Numbered from the stretch's first letter, positions 1 through 8,236 are shown. The stretch is 64,000 nucleotides of DNA from Oscillospiraceae bacterium (GCA_017848115.1 JAGAKZ010000012.1:1-64000), one strand, 5' to 3'. The notes: generated by a model not told the origin, from the letters alone. Translations and numbers: made by a program.

Positions 1-224
1 ATGCTTTGATAATCAGGATAGTCGTAGTCTTTTTTCAGGATTTTATCAAGTTCCCCGTAACTGACTAAAATATTTTCTTTGGCAAACTTGTTACGAATGA
101 TATAATTTGCATGATTATACAGATTTTTAGACTTATGACAGAAATCCATCAGCATAGGAAAATAACTGCATGATGATTTGATTACATGTTTTTCTACTCT
201 TGTAGCTGTTATTAATTCACTCAT
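1..224 (-). CDS. tnpB: TnpB-like IS200/IS605 protein, N-terminal part only
   Basis: This frame starts at ATG 224 and stays open past the left edge, so about 74 residues are visible. A good ribosome site (AGAGGTG) precedes the ATG. The protein begins MSELITATRVEKHVIK and continues with DFCHKSKNLYNHANYIIR, the characteristic N-terminus of TnpB/OrfB proteins of IS200/IS605 elements. Known members of this family are RNA-guided DNA nucleases that cut at the element's target motif. The catalytic RuvC motifs, the zinc ribbon and the guide RNA (3' of tnpB) would lie outside the window, so activity cannot be judged. No tnpA is seen on the visible side. The gene is the last of a run of minus-strand accessory genes. 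Confidence 0.82.
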   Translation of the reverse strand, partial: MSELITATRVEKHVIKSSCSYFPMLMDFCHKSKNLYNHANYIIRNKFAKENILVSYGELDKILKKDYDYPDYQS

Positions 225-274
225 TTTTTACAGATCACCTCTTTTATAAAAATTTCAATATATATTTTATTATT

Positions 275-544
275 TTAAATATTATTTGCTACTATATCTT
301 TAAGCACTATATACTTATAGACAGTATCTTTAATATCTACATACCAAACCATTCCAGATTCAGATGACAAGGCTAATGCATTTGAAAGATGTTTAGGAAA
401 ATCCTCGTAATTGCTAGTAAAAGAAATTGCAGTCCAATACTTTGGTTTATTATCGGTCTTCCAAAGTTCAACACTTACCACATCTAACTTGTCTAATATT
501 TGTTCATTCATAATGCTTTCTTTTATAATTAGCCCAGAATACAT
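275..544 (-). CDS. Small hypothetical protein (89 aa)
   Basis: I do not recognise the family. It is 89 residues, soluble, with no signal peptide, membrane segment or cysteine motif. An ATG at 544 follows GGAGG by four bases. An internal ATG at 511 has a weaker site but begins more naturally (MNEQILDKLD). The leader just upstream (548-566) matches, base for base over 19 bp, the leader of the acetyltransferase gene that starts at 1608. It lies between a GNAT gene and the partial tnpB, all on the minus strand, in what looks like accessory DNA. Confidence 0.6.
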   Translation of the reverse strand: MYSGLIIKESIMNEQILDKLDVVSVELWKTDNKPKYWTAISFTSNYEDFPKHLSNALALSSESGMVWYVDIKDTVYKYIVLKDIVANNI

Positions 545-547
545 AAG

Positions 548-566
548 TCCTCCATCAACTTCAAAT
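548..566 (-). repeat. 19-bp leader repeat, copy 1
   Basis: Reads ATTTGAAGTTGATGGAGGA on the minus strand and contains the ribosome-binding site of the 275-544 gene. An identical copy lies at 1615-1633 before another start codon. Only about seven bases are explained by the Shine-Dalgarno consensus. Confidence 0.7.
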
Positions 567-1022
567 TTATTTTTCTAAAACAAATCGTGCCACTTTAACA
601 TTCCCATCCATTTCCATAGACACTATATCAAATCCACATTTTTCTGTATAAAACTTTACATTTTCCTTTTTGTCTATGGGGGTGACTAAAGTAAATTTAT
701 CCCAATCCTCGTAGTGCGATGTTATAAATTTAATTGCTTGAGTTCCTATTCCTTTTCCTTGAAACTCTGGAACAACACACAAACAGCCCACCTCATATAT
801 TCCTTTTTCCACCTTCTTACAAGAAATGCAACCGACTGGTTCGGTATTATATAAAATAATAAATTTAGGATAATCTATTATAGATTTCTCCATCATTTCT
901 TTTGTTTTTCCATAAGCAGGACATTCACCATATTTAATATAATCACTATAAAATGTAGAATTATAAATATCTATCAGTAATTCTGCATCTGCAACATCCG
1001 CTTTTCTATATTCAATCTTCAT
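567..1022 (-). CDS. GNAT-family N-acetyltransferase
   Basis: A 151-residue GNAT acetyltransferase, expected to move an acetyl group from acetyl-CoA to an amine. The acetyl-CoA loop is seen as VVPEFQGKGIGTQAI (the Q-x-x-G-x-G/A signature), followed by the usual C-terminal segment ENVKFYTEKCGF. The substrate cannot be inferred. I start at ATG 1022 (MKIEYRKAD) because AGAGGT lies seven bases upstream; the frame could be read two codons earlier from TTG. It lies 22 bp downstream of a second acetyltransferase and was probably acquired or co-transcribed with it. Confidence 0.88.
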   Translation of the reverse strand: MKIEYRKADVADAELLIDIYNSTFYSDYIKYGECPAYGKTKEMMEKSIIDYPKFIILYNTEPVGCISCKKVEKGIYEVGCLCVVPEFQGKGIGTQAIKFITSHYEDWDKFTLVTPIDKKENVKFYTEKCGFDIVSMEMDGNVKVARFVLEK

Positions 1023-1044
1023 AAACAATACCTCTACAAATATC

Positions 1045-1608
1045 CTATTTCATAGTTTCAAACTCATTTCTTAATATTGAAAAATACAATCTTCCAACAT
1101 ATTCTCCGTTCATATAGAAATAGTCTCTCAATGTTCCTTCATATACAAAACCACATTTTTCTATTACTCGTTTTGATGGTGCATTAATAGTCTTAGTACA
1201 AATTTGAACCTTGTGCAAATTCATTCTATCGAATCCATATGCAATAACTGCTTTTGTTGCCTCTGTTGCAAAACCTTTACACTGAAAATCCGAACCAATG
1301 CAATATTCAATTTCAGCAAAATAATTCTTACTATCAACCAAAAAATATGCTATCTGTCCTATACATTCACCCGTTGTTTTTTCAACAACAGCCCAACGAT
1401 AATAGTCATTCTTTTCATAAGAACCTATATACTTGTCAAGCAATCCTTTTACCTCATCTTTAGTAGAGTACACTGGTTCAGAATATAATGATTGTATTTT
1501 CTCGTCTGCAACCCAATATTTAAGCATTGCGTCGTCATCTGTATATTCGAACCTTCGAAGTATTAATCTCTCTGTCTCTATTGTATTTGTGCCAACATGT
1601 GTAAGCAT
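1045..1608 (-). CDS. RimJ/RimL-type GNAT acetyltransferase
   Basis: 187 residues. The N-terminus IETERLILRRF is the hallmark of the RimJ/RimL branch, which acetylates N-termini of proteins or small amines. The CoA-binding stretch DFQCKGFATEATKAVI and the following INAPSKRVIEKCGFVYEG fit the family along its whole length, so the gene looks intact. The true substrate is unknown; many members are not ribosomal-protein modifiers. The ATG at 1608 follows GGAGG by seven bases. The leader contains the 19-bp repeat shared with the gene at 275-544. Confidence 0.88.
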   Translation of the reverse strand: MLTHVGTNTIETERLILRRFEYTDDDAMLKYWVADEKIQSLYSEPVYSTKDEVKGLLDKYIGSYEKNDYYRWAVVEKTTGECIGQIAYFLVDSKNYFAEIEYCIGSDFQCKGFATEATKAVIAYGFDRMNLHKVQICTKTINAPSKRVIEKCGFVYEGTLRDYFYMNGEYVGRLYFSILRNEFETMK

Positions 1609-1614
1609 TTTTAT

Positions 1615-1633
1615 TCCTCCATCAACTTCAAAT
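1615..1633 (-). repeat. 19-bp leader repeat, copy 2
   Basis: Identical to 548-566 in the same orientation relative to the downstream start codon. Suggests that one leader was copied from the other or that the cassettes share an origin. Confidence 0.7.
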
Positions 1634-1681
1634 CTTCTGTTGCTTTCAATCTCTCTACAAGACTGAAAGTTGTCTAATTGT

Positions 1682-1846
1682 TCATTTTAATATTACCCCT
1701 AATTTCTCAAGGTTTTCTTTTGTCTTTTCAAATCGTGGCAAATTAGATACACCTACACAACTCAATATAATAGAAAGAATGAAACCACACTTCACTGCAC
1801 CTTTTGCACTTGCCTTGATGCACGAATTCCCATCTACACCTATCAT
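1682..1846 (-). CDS. Possible short ORF or gene remnant (54 aa)
   Basis: An open frame of 54 codons beginning MIGVDGNSCIKASAKGAV with a short hydrophobic stretch (GFILSIILSCVGV) near the middle and a charged tail. The frame stays open for several codons upstream of the ATG. No convincing ribosome site is present, so this may be a decayed fragment and not a working gene. It fills much of the gap between the Rpn-type gene and the acetyltransferases. Family not recognised. Confidence 0.25.
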   Translation of the reverse strand: MIGVDGNSCIKASAKGAVKCGFILSIILSCVGVSNLPRFEKTKENLEKLGVILK

Positions 1847-1904
1847 CTCTATCTCTGAAATATGCTTTGAGTTAAGATATATTTTTACTGCTATAACTCA
1901 AAAA

Positions 1905-2879
1905 TCACTGTTTCAATGTTTCTTTGGCGAGTTTATTTATTTCTTCAAGTGAAAGACTGCATATTGATGATATTTCTTCAAATGAAAGTTTTTCAAGAAT
2001 CAATAATTTTTTAGCTACCTCAATATTTGCATCATGCGTACCTTCAAGTTTACCTTCAAGTTTACCTTCAAGTTTTGCATCTTCTCTGATATCATAAATT
2101 GCTTTACACATATCAACGCTCTCCTCTCCGTTTTCAAATTTCAATTCTGAGCCTGTTACTATATTTATCATGTCTGCGGTTTTTCTTGAAATATTCTGAT
2201 ATGCACTGTCCTCATTAACAAGCTTTCTTAATTTGTCCTTATCCGATGAATATTTTACATATTTTAAAGCCTGGTTTAGTTCTGTACTGAATTTTGCAAA
2301 ATCTTCATCTGCAATAGATGCAGGAGCTATCAGATTTATTTTGTAGTCCTGTGCAAATTTTAAAATATACGGGTCTTTTGTGCTAAACATCTCATAAATT
2401 GACTTTGGCGCTGTCCATTCGTCTGCACCAAAATATATCACAAGAGTTATCACCGGCAAAAGTACATCATCTTCATAAAATCCGCTCAGAAATTCGTCCT
2501 GTGAACCGGGTCTGTCCTTGTTTTTTCTATGAATTTTCGCTGTTTCTTCAACCTGATTTGAATATGAAATTGCATCATACAGCATATTCCTTACAGGCAT
2601 AGCAAAATGCATTTTTGACTGAACTTCTATGCCATATATCACATACGCTACATTATCATCAGTCATAGCTGTCAGAAATTTCAGTACATCACGATATTTC
2701 TGTACAGGTTTTGCATTAAAATCATTTCCGAAAGGAAGCGCTATCGCTGTAGTATCAAGTGGTCTTAGCTGTTCGGGTTTTATCACCTGTTTTCCGTCGT
2801 ACATATAAAAATTGAATGCATCGGCAAAAATTTTATTATCCTGCATATATTCTTTTGTAATTGCGTCTTTGTCTGCCAT
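1905..2879 (-). CDS. Rpn-family PD-(D/E)XK nuclease / putative transposase
   Basis: 324 residues of the Rpn (recombination-promoting nuclease, formerly transposase_31-like) type common in Clostridia. The nuclease core lies in the first 150 residues: DILKFL-like helix, then AYVIYGIEVQSKMHF, where the E-x-Q of the active site is visible. The C-terminal third is a charged region ending in a helical segment. It contains a fourfold-like LEGK repeat (about 2038-2080) built from a 12-bp unit, typical of slippage in this family. ATG 2879 follows GAGGAG. Rpn proteins are linked to RecA-independent recombination and to anti-phage roles, with length variation in such repeats. It is a single gene with no mobile-element ends in view. 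Confidence 0.8.
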   Translation of the reverse strand: MADKDAITKEYMQDNKIFADAFNFYMYDGKQVIKPEQLRPLDTTAIALPFGNDFNAKPVQKYRDVLKFLTAMTDDNVAYVIYGIEVQSKMHFAMPVRNMLYDAISYSNQVEETAKIHRKNKDRPGSQDEFLSGFYEDDVLLPVITLVIYFGADEWTAPKSIYEMFSTKDPYILKFAQDYKINLIAPASIADEDFAKFSTELNQALKYVKYSSDKDKLRKLVNEDSAYQNISRKTADMINIVTGSELKFENGEESVDMCKAIYDIREDAKLEGKLEGKLEGTHDANIEVAKKLLILEKLSFEEISSICSLSLEEINKLAKETLKQ

Positions 2880-2954
2880 TTCTCTATCTCCTCTCTGCTT
2901 TTATTGTAACATATTTATCCTCGAAAATCAATATGGCATATTTTACATTATTTT

Positions 2955-3016
2955 CAACAAAAAACATACGCTTTTGCCATAAAATTCAACCATGTGAATT
3001 TTATAAAAGCGTATGT
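2955..3016 (-). terminator. Long-stem terminator after flavin reductase gene
   Basis: Arms 2964-2975 and 3005-3016 pair perfectly (12 bp), and an inner pair 2979-2988/2995-3004 extends the stem. On the minus strand it is followed by TTTTTGTTG. It sits 16 bp past the stop codon at 3032. Confidence 0.85.
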
Positions 3017-3031
3017 CTTATGTCTTATCTC

Positions 3032-3541
3032 TTATTTCTGATATATTGCCATTACCTCTGAAATATACATTCTGTGGAACGGGTCTTTTTCGTAAAATTT
3101 AAGTGCGTCCTTATCAATAAAGCTTTCCTCATTCATATCCTGTGAAAACATTTTTCTGCACACTATAACTGTATGTGCCTCTTCAAAAGCAACAGTGCCG
3201 TCAATAACAACAGGTGTTATACCTGTTTCCTTTGCTTTGTCATAATCTCTGCCTGATTTTGTTCCGCAGAAGTTAAGCATATCTCTGTACTTTTCATCAA
3301 AGAATGATATTGAAAAATATTCGTTTTCGCTGTTGTCTATGTAACCATAAGTGTGTCTGTTAGGTCTTACTGCGCAAGTAAACATATGTTTTCCCCACAT
3401 TTCACCAAATGCGCCCCATGAAGCTGTCATGGTATTGTAATCCTCCGGTGAATTTGCCGACGTAATAAGATACCAGTCTTTTCCGATCATTTTAAATGGA
3501 TTTACGTTAAAATCCGAGATGTCTTTTTTGATAAAATTCAT
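3032..3541 (-). CDS. Flavin reductase-like FMN-binding protein
   Basis: 169 residues matching the flavin reductase / split-barrel FMN-binding family. The early segment NPFKMIGKDWYLITS and then NTMTASWGAFGEMWGKHMFTC match the part of the fold that binds the flavin phosphate. It is probably a cytoplasmic NAD(P)H:flavin oxidoreductase; the partner is unknown. Start chosen at ATG 3541 (MNFIKKDI), which follows AAAGGAAA at a good distance; a TTG six codons earlier lacks a site. It is monocistronic and ends in a strong terminator. Confidence 0.85.
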   Translation of the reverse strand: MNFIKKDISDFNVNPFKMIGKDWYLITSANSPEDYNTMTASWGAFGEMWGKHMFTCAVRPNRHTYGYIDNSENEYFSISFFDEKYRDMLNFCGTKSGRDYDKAKETGITPVVIDGTVAFEEAHTVIVCRKMFSQDMNEESFIDKDALKFYEKDPFHRMYISEVMAIYQK

Positions 3542-3596
3542 AATAACATTTCCTTTCAAATATGATTTATCGCTCTACGCCGGCAAGAAATGAGGT

Positions 3597-4361
3597 TTAA
3601 CTTGAAAGTACTGATTTGTACTGAAGTCTGAGTTTGTCTGTAATAAGCGCTATAAACTCTGAATTTGTCGGTTTTCCCTTGTTAGTGTTTACGGTGTATC
3701 CGAAAAACGAGTTTAAGATCTCTACATTTCCTCTGTCCCACGCTATTTCGATTGCATGACGTATAGCTCTCTCAACCCTTGATGACGTTGTCTGAAATTT
3801 TACTGCAACGTTTGGGTATAAAGACTTTGTTACGCTTTCGAGAAGTTCTCTGTCTGCAAGAGATGACAGTATAGCTTCTCTTAGATAGTGGTAGCCCTTG
3901 ATATGTGCAGGCACACCGAGCTGGTGTATAACATCTGTGACTACTATCTCAAGATCACTGCTGTTTTCCTGTGTTTCTTCAGGCTCTGAATTTTTCTCTA
4001 TGATCGAGGATATACGATCTCTGAGTGTATTTACATCAAAGGGTCTTAGCATAAAATATGACGCTCCACCCTCCATAACCTGTTTTTCTACAAATGGATT
4101 GTCATATGGAGAAGTAACTATAAATTTTGGCTTGTGCTGGAGTTCGGAAGATCTCTTTATAACTTCAATAGCATCTATATTCGGAAGAACCGCATCAAGT
4201 ACAACAATATCAGGTACATCATTTCTTATTGAATCAAGAATCTTCGCACCGTCCTTCGCTCTTGTAATCACATACCAGCCTGTGTTTCTGAGGGTGTTCG
4301 CACAAGCAACACCATATTCTACGCTATCATCACCAATTAATACTCTTATTTTGTTTAACAT
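3597..4361 (-). CDS. spo0A: Sporulation master regulator Spo0A
   Basis: 254 residues. An N-terminal receiver domain (1-120) has the acidic pair D11/D12 and phospho-acceptor D56 (IVVLDAVLP). The C-terminal effector (about 150-254) carries the highly conserved DNA-binding core, including [31 protein letters not shown] and [12 protein letters not shown]. Spo0A~P switches on sporulation genes through 0A boxes. Odd point: the nearly invariant receiver lysine is an arginine here (LRPF, R106). ATG 4361 is chosen because GGAGG precedes it. A spoIVB gene lies close by, as in other spore formers, but on the opposite strand. A sigma-A-like promoter lies at 4394-4422. Confidence 0.97.
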   Translation of the reverse strand: MLNKIRVLIGDDSVEYGVACANTLRNTGWYVITRAKDGAKILDSIRNDVPDIVVLDAVLPNIDAIEVIKRSSELQHKPKFIVTSPYDNPFVEKQVMEGGASYFMLRPFDVNTLRDRISSIIEKNSEPEETQENSSDLEIVVTDVIHQLGVPAHIKGYHYLREAILSSLADRELLESVTKSLYPNVAVKFQTTSSRVERAIRHAIEIAWDRGNVEILNSFFGYTVNTNKGKPTNSEFIALITDKLRLQYKSVLSS

Positions 4362-4393
4362 TGTTAAACCTCCTAAATTATTACTACTTCTAT

Positions 4394-4422
4394 ATTTTAC
4401 CATAGATTTGCAGATTAATCAA
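4394..4422 (-). promoter_or_regulatory. Sigma-A-like promoter of spo0A
   Basis: TTGATT at 4417-4422 and TAAAAT at 4394-4399, 17 bp apart, on the minus strand. About 30 bp upstream of the spo0A start. Confidence 0.55.
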
Positions 4423-4513
4423 GAGGTTTCTAGCAAAAAATTACATCATTTCATTTTTTGTACATCATAACTATTTTGGATTATTTTGGATTGCTGATTT
4501 TCAATGATTTTGT

Positions 4514-4972
4514 TTAATTTTTTCCATCTTTATCTTTCTTCATATTTCTCTTTATCTTATTTTCGTATGAAAAATAGCTTGCAAAAGAAATAATATACAA
4601 TACAATACTGTGCGCTATTGTCGGAATGTGTCTTTCCATATATATATCCGCATACGGTTTTAACTCATCATTGGAAAGACCGCTTTCAAGAGCTATTTTC
4701 CGCAGTGTCAGAACTACTGCCATACACAATATTATTCCTGAAGTTTCTATCACTACAGCAGGTATATCTTTTTTGCGTATACATAAAACTGTTGATACTG
4801 TAAAAAGAAGTGACGACACAAGCATCATTACACCAAGTGTACAGAATCTTCTGAAATCAGCTTCTTCAAGAAGTGACATCCCCATATTATCATATGCTTC
4901 ATATATAAGAGCTGTACCACCAAGAAAATTCATAAAAAGAGGATATATGATCAGAAGTATGACAAGAAGCAC
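4514..4972 (-). CDS. Small polytopic membrane protein of unknown function
   Basis: About 152 residues with four likely membrane segments: near the N-terminus (LLVILLIIYPLFM), around 45-65 (LGVMMLVSSLLFTVSTV), 72-90 (VVIETSGIILCMAVVLT) and 122-136. The C-terminal tail is lysine-rich. The GTG at 4972 lies inside the first hydrophobic segment and has no ribosome site. In the same frame, GGAAG is followed seven bases later by ATA at 4999, which would give the more natural N-terminus MKKLRKPLIVLLV. Translation may therefore start at ATA, or the G of an ATG was lost. It lies between spo0A and spoIVB; function not recognised. Confidence 0.6.
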   Translation of the reverse strand: MLLVILLIIYPLFMNFLGGTALIYEAYDNMGMSLLEEADFRRFCTLGVMMLVSSLLFTVSTVLCIRKKDIPAVVIETSGIILCMAVVLTLRKIALESGLSNDELKPYADIYMERHIPTIAHSIVLYIISFASYFSYENKIKRNMKKDKDGKN

Positions 4973-5112
4973 AATAAGCGGTTTTCTTAATTTTTTTATA
5001 AGCTCACTTCCTTTGAAAAATTTTATAAAAATAAGAACATCTATATACTTTAATATTTTCTGATAACAGTGTCAATATTAATATTATCAGTTTAAAAGTA
5101 TGAGGTGTCAAA

Positions 5113-6327
5113 ATGAAAAAACTTATCAAAAAATTTACATTTTTTCTGACTTTAAGCGTATTTACACTGTTCGGAACGCTCACATATTATTCTTACCACC
5201 TTCCGGACAGTTATTATTGTGACAATGACTCGGGCATGAATATAACATTCGGTAAAATTCTGAAAATAACTGCCAGACCCGAAAATCTGTCGGGAACTGC
5301 ACCCGTTGATAAAATATCATCAGGAACAACACAAGCTCAGCTGATGCTTATGAATGTAATTCCGATAAAAAGTGTGGAAGTACAAAACATCGACGTACCT
5401 ATGCTCTCCCCATGCGGAAAACCATTTGGCATAAAACTTATAATGGACGGGGTAATGGTCATAAAAACCGGAGATGTCGCATGTAACGGAAAAAATATCT
5501 CACCTGCCAAAGATGCAGGCATAAAAAAAGGTGATATAATAAAGTCCGTAAACGGTACAGAGATCACATCAAATAACGAGCTCGAAAAAGCAGTATCTGA
5601 CCTTTCTAGCCGGCAAATACAGATAGTGCTTATCAGAGACGGCAAGGAAATATGCACTGAAATATCTCCTGTATATTCTGACAGTGACGGAAAATACAAG
5701 CTCGGAATATGGGTAAGAGACAGTTCTGCCGGAATAGGAACAGTAACATATCTTGATACTCTTACAAATACATTCGGCGGACTCGGACACCCTGTATGCG
5801 ACTCAGACACAGGACAAATCATTCCTCTTTCAAGTGGCGAGGTAATGGAAGTAAATATCTGCGGTGTAAAAAAAGGTATATGCGGAACCCCCGGAGAACT
5901 TCAGGGTTCTTTTTCAGGTCCGGAGTCATGCGGAATGCTTATGATAAACAACAAATACGGTGTTTTCGGAACAATATCTCCTGACTTTTCTGCAAGCGAG
6001 CCAATACCAATGGCATTAAAACAAGATATAAAAACCGGAAAAGCACATATATACTCTACTCTAAGCGGAGACGAACCTGAAGTCTATGAAATAGAAATCG
6101 AAGAAATTGACTACAATACCGATAACACTTCAAAAAATATGGTCATAAAAATAACCGACAAAGAACTTCTGAAAAAATCAGGCGGTATAGTTCAGGGAAT
6201 GAGTGGAAGTCCGATAATCCAGAACGGAAAACTTGTCGGTGCTGTAACTCATGTATTTGTAGACGACCCGTCAAGAGGATACGGTATATTCTGCGAAAAT
6301 ATGTACAAGATAAGCCAGGGGCTATAA
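5113..6327 (+). CDS. spoIVB: SpoIVB signalling serine peptidase
   Basis: 404 residues. One N-terminal membrane anchor (8-28), a PDZ domain (about 110-185, DAGIKKGDIIKSVNG), then the S55 peptidase domain. Likely catalytic residues are H226 (GLGHP), D349 (KITDKE) and the serine of QGMSGSP (364/366), followed by GKLVGAVTHV. In spore formers SpoIVB is made in the forespore, crosses to the intermembrane space and cleaves SpoIVFA to activate pro-sigma-K processing. GAGGTG precedes the ATG. In Bacillus spoIVB lies just upstream of spo0A on the same strand; here it is inverted and separated by a membrane protein gene. Confidence 0.95.
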   Translation: MKKLIKKFTFFLTLSVFTLFGTLTYYSYHLPDSYYCDNDSGMNITFGKILKITARPENLSGTAPVDKISSGTTQAQLMLMNVIPIKSVEVQNIDVPMLSPCGKPFGIKLIMDGVMVIKTGDVACNGKNISPAKDAGIKKGDIIKSVNGTEITSNNELEKAVSDLSSRQIQIVLIRDGKEICTEISPVYSDSDGKYKLGIWVRDSSAGIGTVTYLDTLTNTFGGLGHPVCDSDTGQIIPLSSGEVMEVNICGVKKGICGTPGELQGSFSGPESCGMLMINNKYGVFGTISPDFSASEPIPMALKQDIKTGKAHIYSTLSGDEPEVYEIEIEEIDYNTDNTSKNMVIKITDKELLKKSGGIVQGMSGSPIIQNGKLVGAVTHVFVDDPSRGYGIFCENMYKISQGL

Positions 6328-6329
6328 AA

Positions 6330-6384
6330 ACATACGGACTTACTGCCGACATAAAAAGCCGGCATAAGTCCGTTTTATTTTTTT
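6330..6384. terminator. Bidirectional terminator between spoIVB and ptsH
   Basis: Arms 6334-6342 and 6365-6373 (ACGGACTTA with its complement), with the inner GCCGAC/GCCGGC part also paired. A T-run follows on the plus strand and another on the minus strand, so it can end both converging genes. Confidence 0.85.
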
Positions 6385-6403
6385 AATATTTTTCGCAAAG
6401 AAA

Positions 6404-6676
6404 TTAATCTCTGTCCTCACTGAAACCGCTTGTAACAAGGTCTACAAGCGCTTCAACTGCAACCTGTTCATCTGAACCGTCAGCAATAATCTTTATAGAT
6501 GTACCGCCTACAATACCGAGTGAAAGAATACCGAGAAGGCTTTTCGCATTTACTCTGCGTTCTTCTTTTTCAATCCAGATAGAAGCCTTGAATTCGTTAG
6601 CTTTCTGAATAAAAAATGTTGCCGGTCTTGCGTGGAGTCCTACCTGATTCTGTACCATTACTTCTTTTACAAACAT
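6404..6676 (-). CDS. ptsH: HPr phosphocarrier protein
   Basis: 90 residues, normal HPr length. The active-site histidine is in GLHARPATFF (about residue 15) and the regulatory serine region is NAKSLLGILSLG (about residue 46). HPr relays phosphate from PEP via enzyme I to sugar permeases of the PTS. In Firmicutes its serine-phosphorylated form acts with CcpA in carbon catabolite repression. Both sites are present, so it could do either job. AAGGAG precedes ATG 6676. It stands alone here (no ptsI nearby) with its own strong promoter about 130 bp upstream. Confidence 0.93.
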   Translation of the reverse strand: MFVKEVMVQNQVGLHARPATFFIQKANEFKASIWIEKEERRVNAKSLLGILSLGIVGGTSIKIIADGSDEQVAVEALVDLVTSGFSEDRD

Positions 6677-6809
6677 AATAAAAACTCTCCTTGTTCAAAA
6701 TATTATTGCATACTCTTCTATAACTTACCTGCAAACAGCAGGATTTTAAACTTAATCCTTATTGATTAACACATCTTCACATACTACTCAAAAGAATACC
6801 CTAAGAAAT

Positions 6810-6838
6810 ATTATACAAGCAAATTTCACGTTAGTCAA
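6810..6838 (-). promoter_or_regulatory. Sigma-A promoter of ptsH
   Basis: TTGACT (6833-6838), 17-bp spacer, TATAAT (6810-6815) on the minus strand. It predicts a leader of roughly 125 bases. The rest of the 6677-7026 gap is A+T-rich and shows nothing else. Confidence 0.8.
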
Positions 6839-7026
6839 CGCATAAATCACGATATATGCAATTTTACAAAGAAATTTCTACGCATTGATTACGCAAAGAA
6901 TATTTTAACATGATATTTTAGTCAATTTTCACAAAAATATATTTAACTCCAACAATTTTCAACAAGTTAATATATAAATTTTCAACATTAATTATCATGA
7001 TCTTGCATAATTGGGAAAAGAGATTG

Positions 7027-7731
7027 TTATTTTTCACTCTCTTTTTTTATATATTTTTCATACATATCAGGTCTTAACCTCTTAGTAAGTTCCAGACTCT
7101 GAGTATGTCTGTATTCTTCTATTTTTTTATGATGTCCCGAAAGTAACACCTCAGGTACATGCATACCATTCCATTCTTCAGGTCGTGTATACTGAGGATA
7201 TTCAAGCAAACCATTGAAATGGCTCTCATCAGTATAGCAAGCTTCATCTGAAAGTACGCCATCGCACATACGTGAAACCGCATCGGCGACAACTATAGCC
7301 GGAAGTTCTCCGCCTGTGAGAACGTAATCACCTATTGATATCTCTTCATCTACTATACTGTCAAGAACACGCTGATCTACGCCTTCATAGTGACCGCATA
7401 TGATAAAAATATTTTCATAGGAGGCAAGTTCTATAGCCTTGGCCTGATCAAAAACCTTTCCTTTCGGTGACATATATATAGTATGTGGCTTAGTACCAAG
7501 TTCGTCACAAAATGCTTTGTAACAGTCATAAATAGGCTGAGCCTGCATAACCATGCCCATTCCTCCGCCATAAGGCGTATCATCAACACGATTGTGTCTG
7601 TCTGTAGTATAATCTCTGATATTTCTGCATGAAATATCTATGAGGCCTTTTTTTCTGGCACGTCCTATGATACTTTCCGAAAGAACAGCTTCACACATTT
7701 CCGGAAAAAGTGTAGCAATCTCAATCTTCAT
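7027..7731 (-). CDS. trmD: tRNA (guanine-37-N1)-methyltransferase TrmD
   Basis: 234 residues. TrmD makes m1G37 in tRNAs with a G at position 36, using SAM, and so prevents +1 frameshifts. The trefoil-knot SAM site is visible as YGGGMGMVMQ, ICGHYEGVDQRV and ISIGDYVLTGGELPA. The C-terminal tRNA-binding part includes YTRPEEWNG and VLLSGHH. The start is ATG 7731, which overlaps the end of rimM by 11 bases, indicating translational coupling. The usual next gene, rplS, is not downstream; ptsH follows after about 350 bp. Confidence 0.96.
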   Translation of the reverse strand: MKIEIATLFPEMCEAVLSESIIGRARKKGLIDISCRNIRDYTTDRHNRVDDTPYGGGMGMVMQAQPIYDCYKAFCDELGTKPHTIYMSPKGKVFDQAKAIELASYENIFIICGHYEGVDQRVLDSIVDEEISIGDYVLTGGELPAIVVADAVSRMCDGVLSDEACYTDESHFNGLLEYPQYTRPEEWNGMHVPEVLLSGHHKKIEEYRHTQSLELTKRLRPDMYEKYIKKESEK

Positions 7732-8236
7732 CGTCAAAAAGTCCTTTCAGAGGTGTTATAGTCATAATACCCGCTTCGATATCTGTATCCTGTACAACAT
7801 CGGCAATAGCAGGAATAAGATATTCTTTATCACCGTTTTTTATAGTATATACGTCATTTGCACCTGTCTGAAAAACATCTTTTATTACACCATATTCTTT
7901 CCCGCTGTCCTTGTCAACAACTTTCAGTCCTATGAGATCTTTTATAAAATATGTTCCTTCTTCAAGCTCAACGTCATCTCTTGATATATACAGAACTTTA
8001 TCCCTTAATGTCTGTGCCTGCTCAACTGTATCATAGCCTTCAAACTTAGCTATAACCATATTTTTAAATACTCTTGAGTGCTCGACATCAACAGTTTTTT
8101 CGCCTTTTTTATCAAGATAAAGATAATCAAATTCACATATAAAATCAGGACTGTCACACCATGGTGCAATCTTGACTTCACCTTTTAATGCATGTACGGT
8201 AACTATCTTTCCAACCTCTAAAAACTTATCAGACAT
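7721..8236 (-). CDS. rimM: Ribosome maturation factor RimM
   Basis: 171 residues. RimM helps mature the 30S head and binds ribosomal protein S19. The N-terminal beta-barrel domain has VGKIVTVHALKGEVKI, and the C-terminal PRC-barrel has YFIKDLIGLKVVD and YLIPAIADVVQDTD. GGAG precedes the ATG at 8236. It overlaps trmD by 11 bases. A terminator-like hairpin between khpA and rimM (8262-8313) may reduce transcription into this pair. Confidence 0.95.
   Translation of the reverse strand: MSDKFLEVGKIVTVHALKGEVKIAPWCDSPDFICEFDYLYLDKKGEKTVDVEHSRVFKNMVIAKFEGYDTVEQAQTLRDKVLYISRDDVELEEGTYFIKDLIGLKVVDKDSGKEYGVIKDVFQTGANDVYTIKNGDKEYLIPAIADVVQDTDIEAGIMTITPLKGLFDDED

Noticed and set aside
2038..2080. Short direct repeats in the Rpn gene as a CRISPR-like array
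   Set aside because: They are 12-bp in-frame repeats coding LEGK in a known repeat-prone protein, with no spacers.
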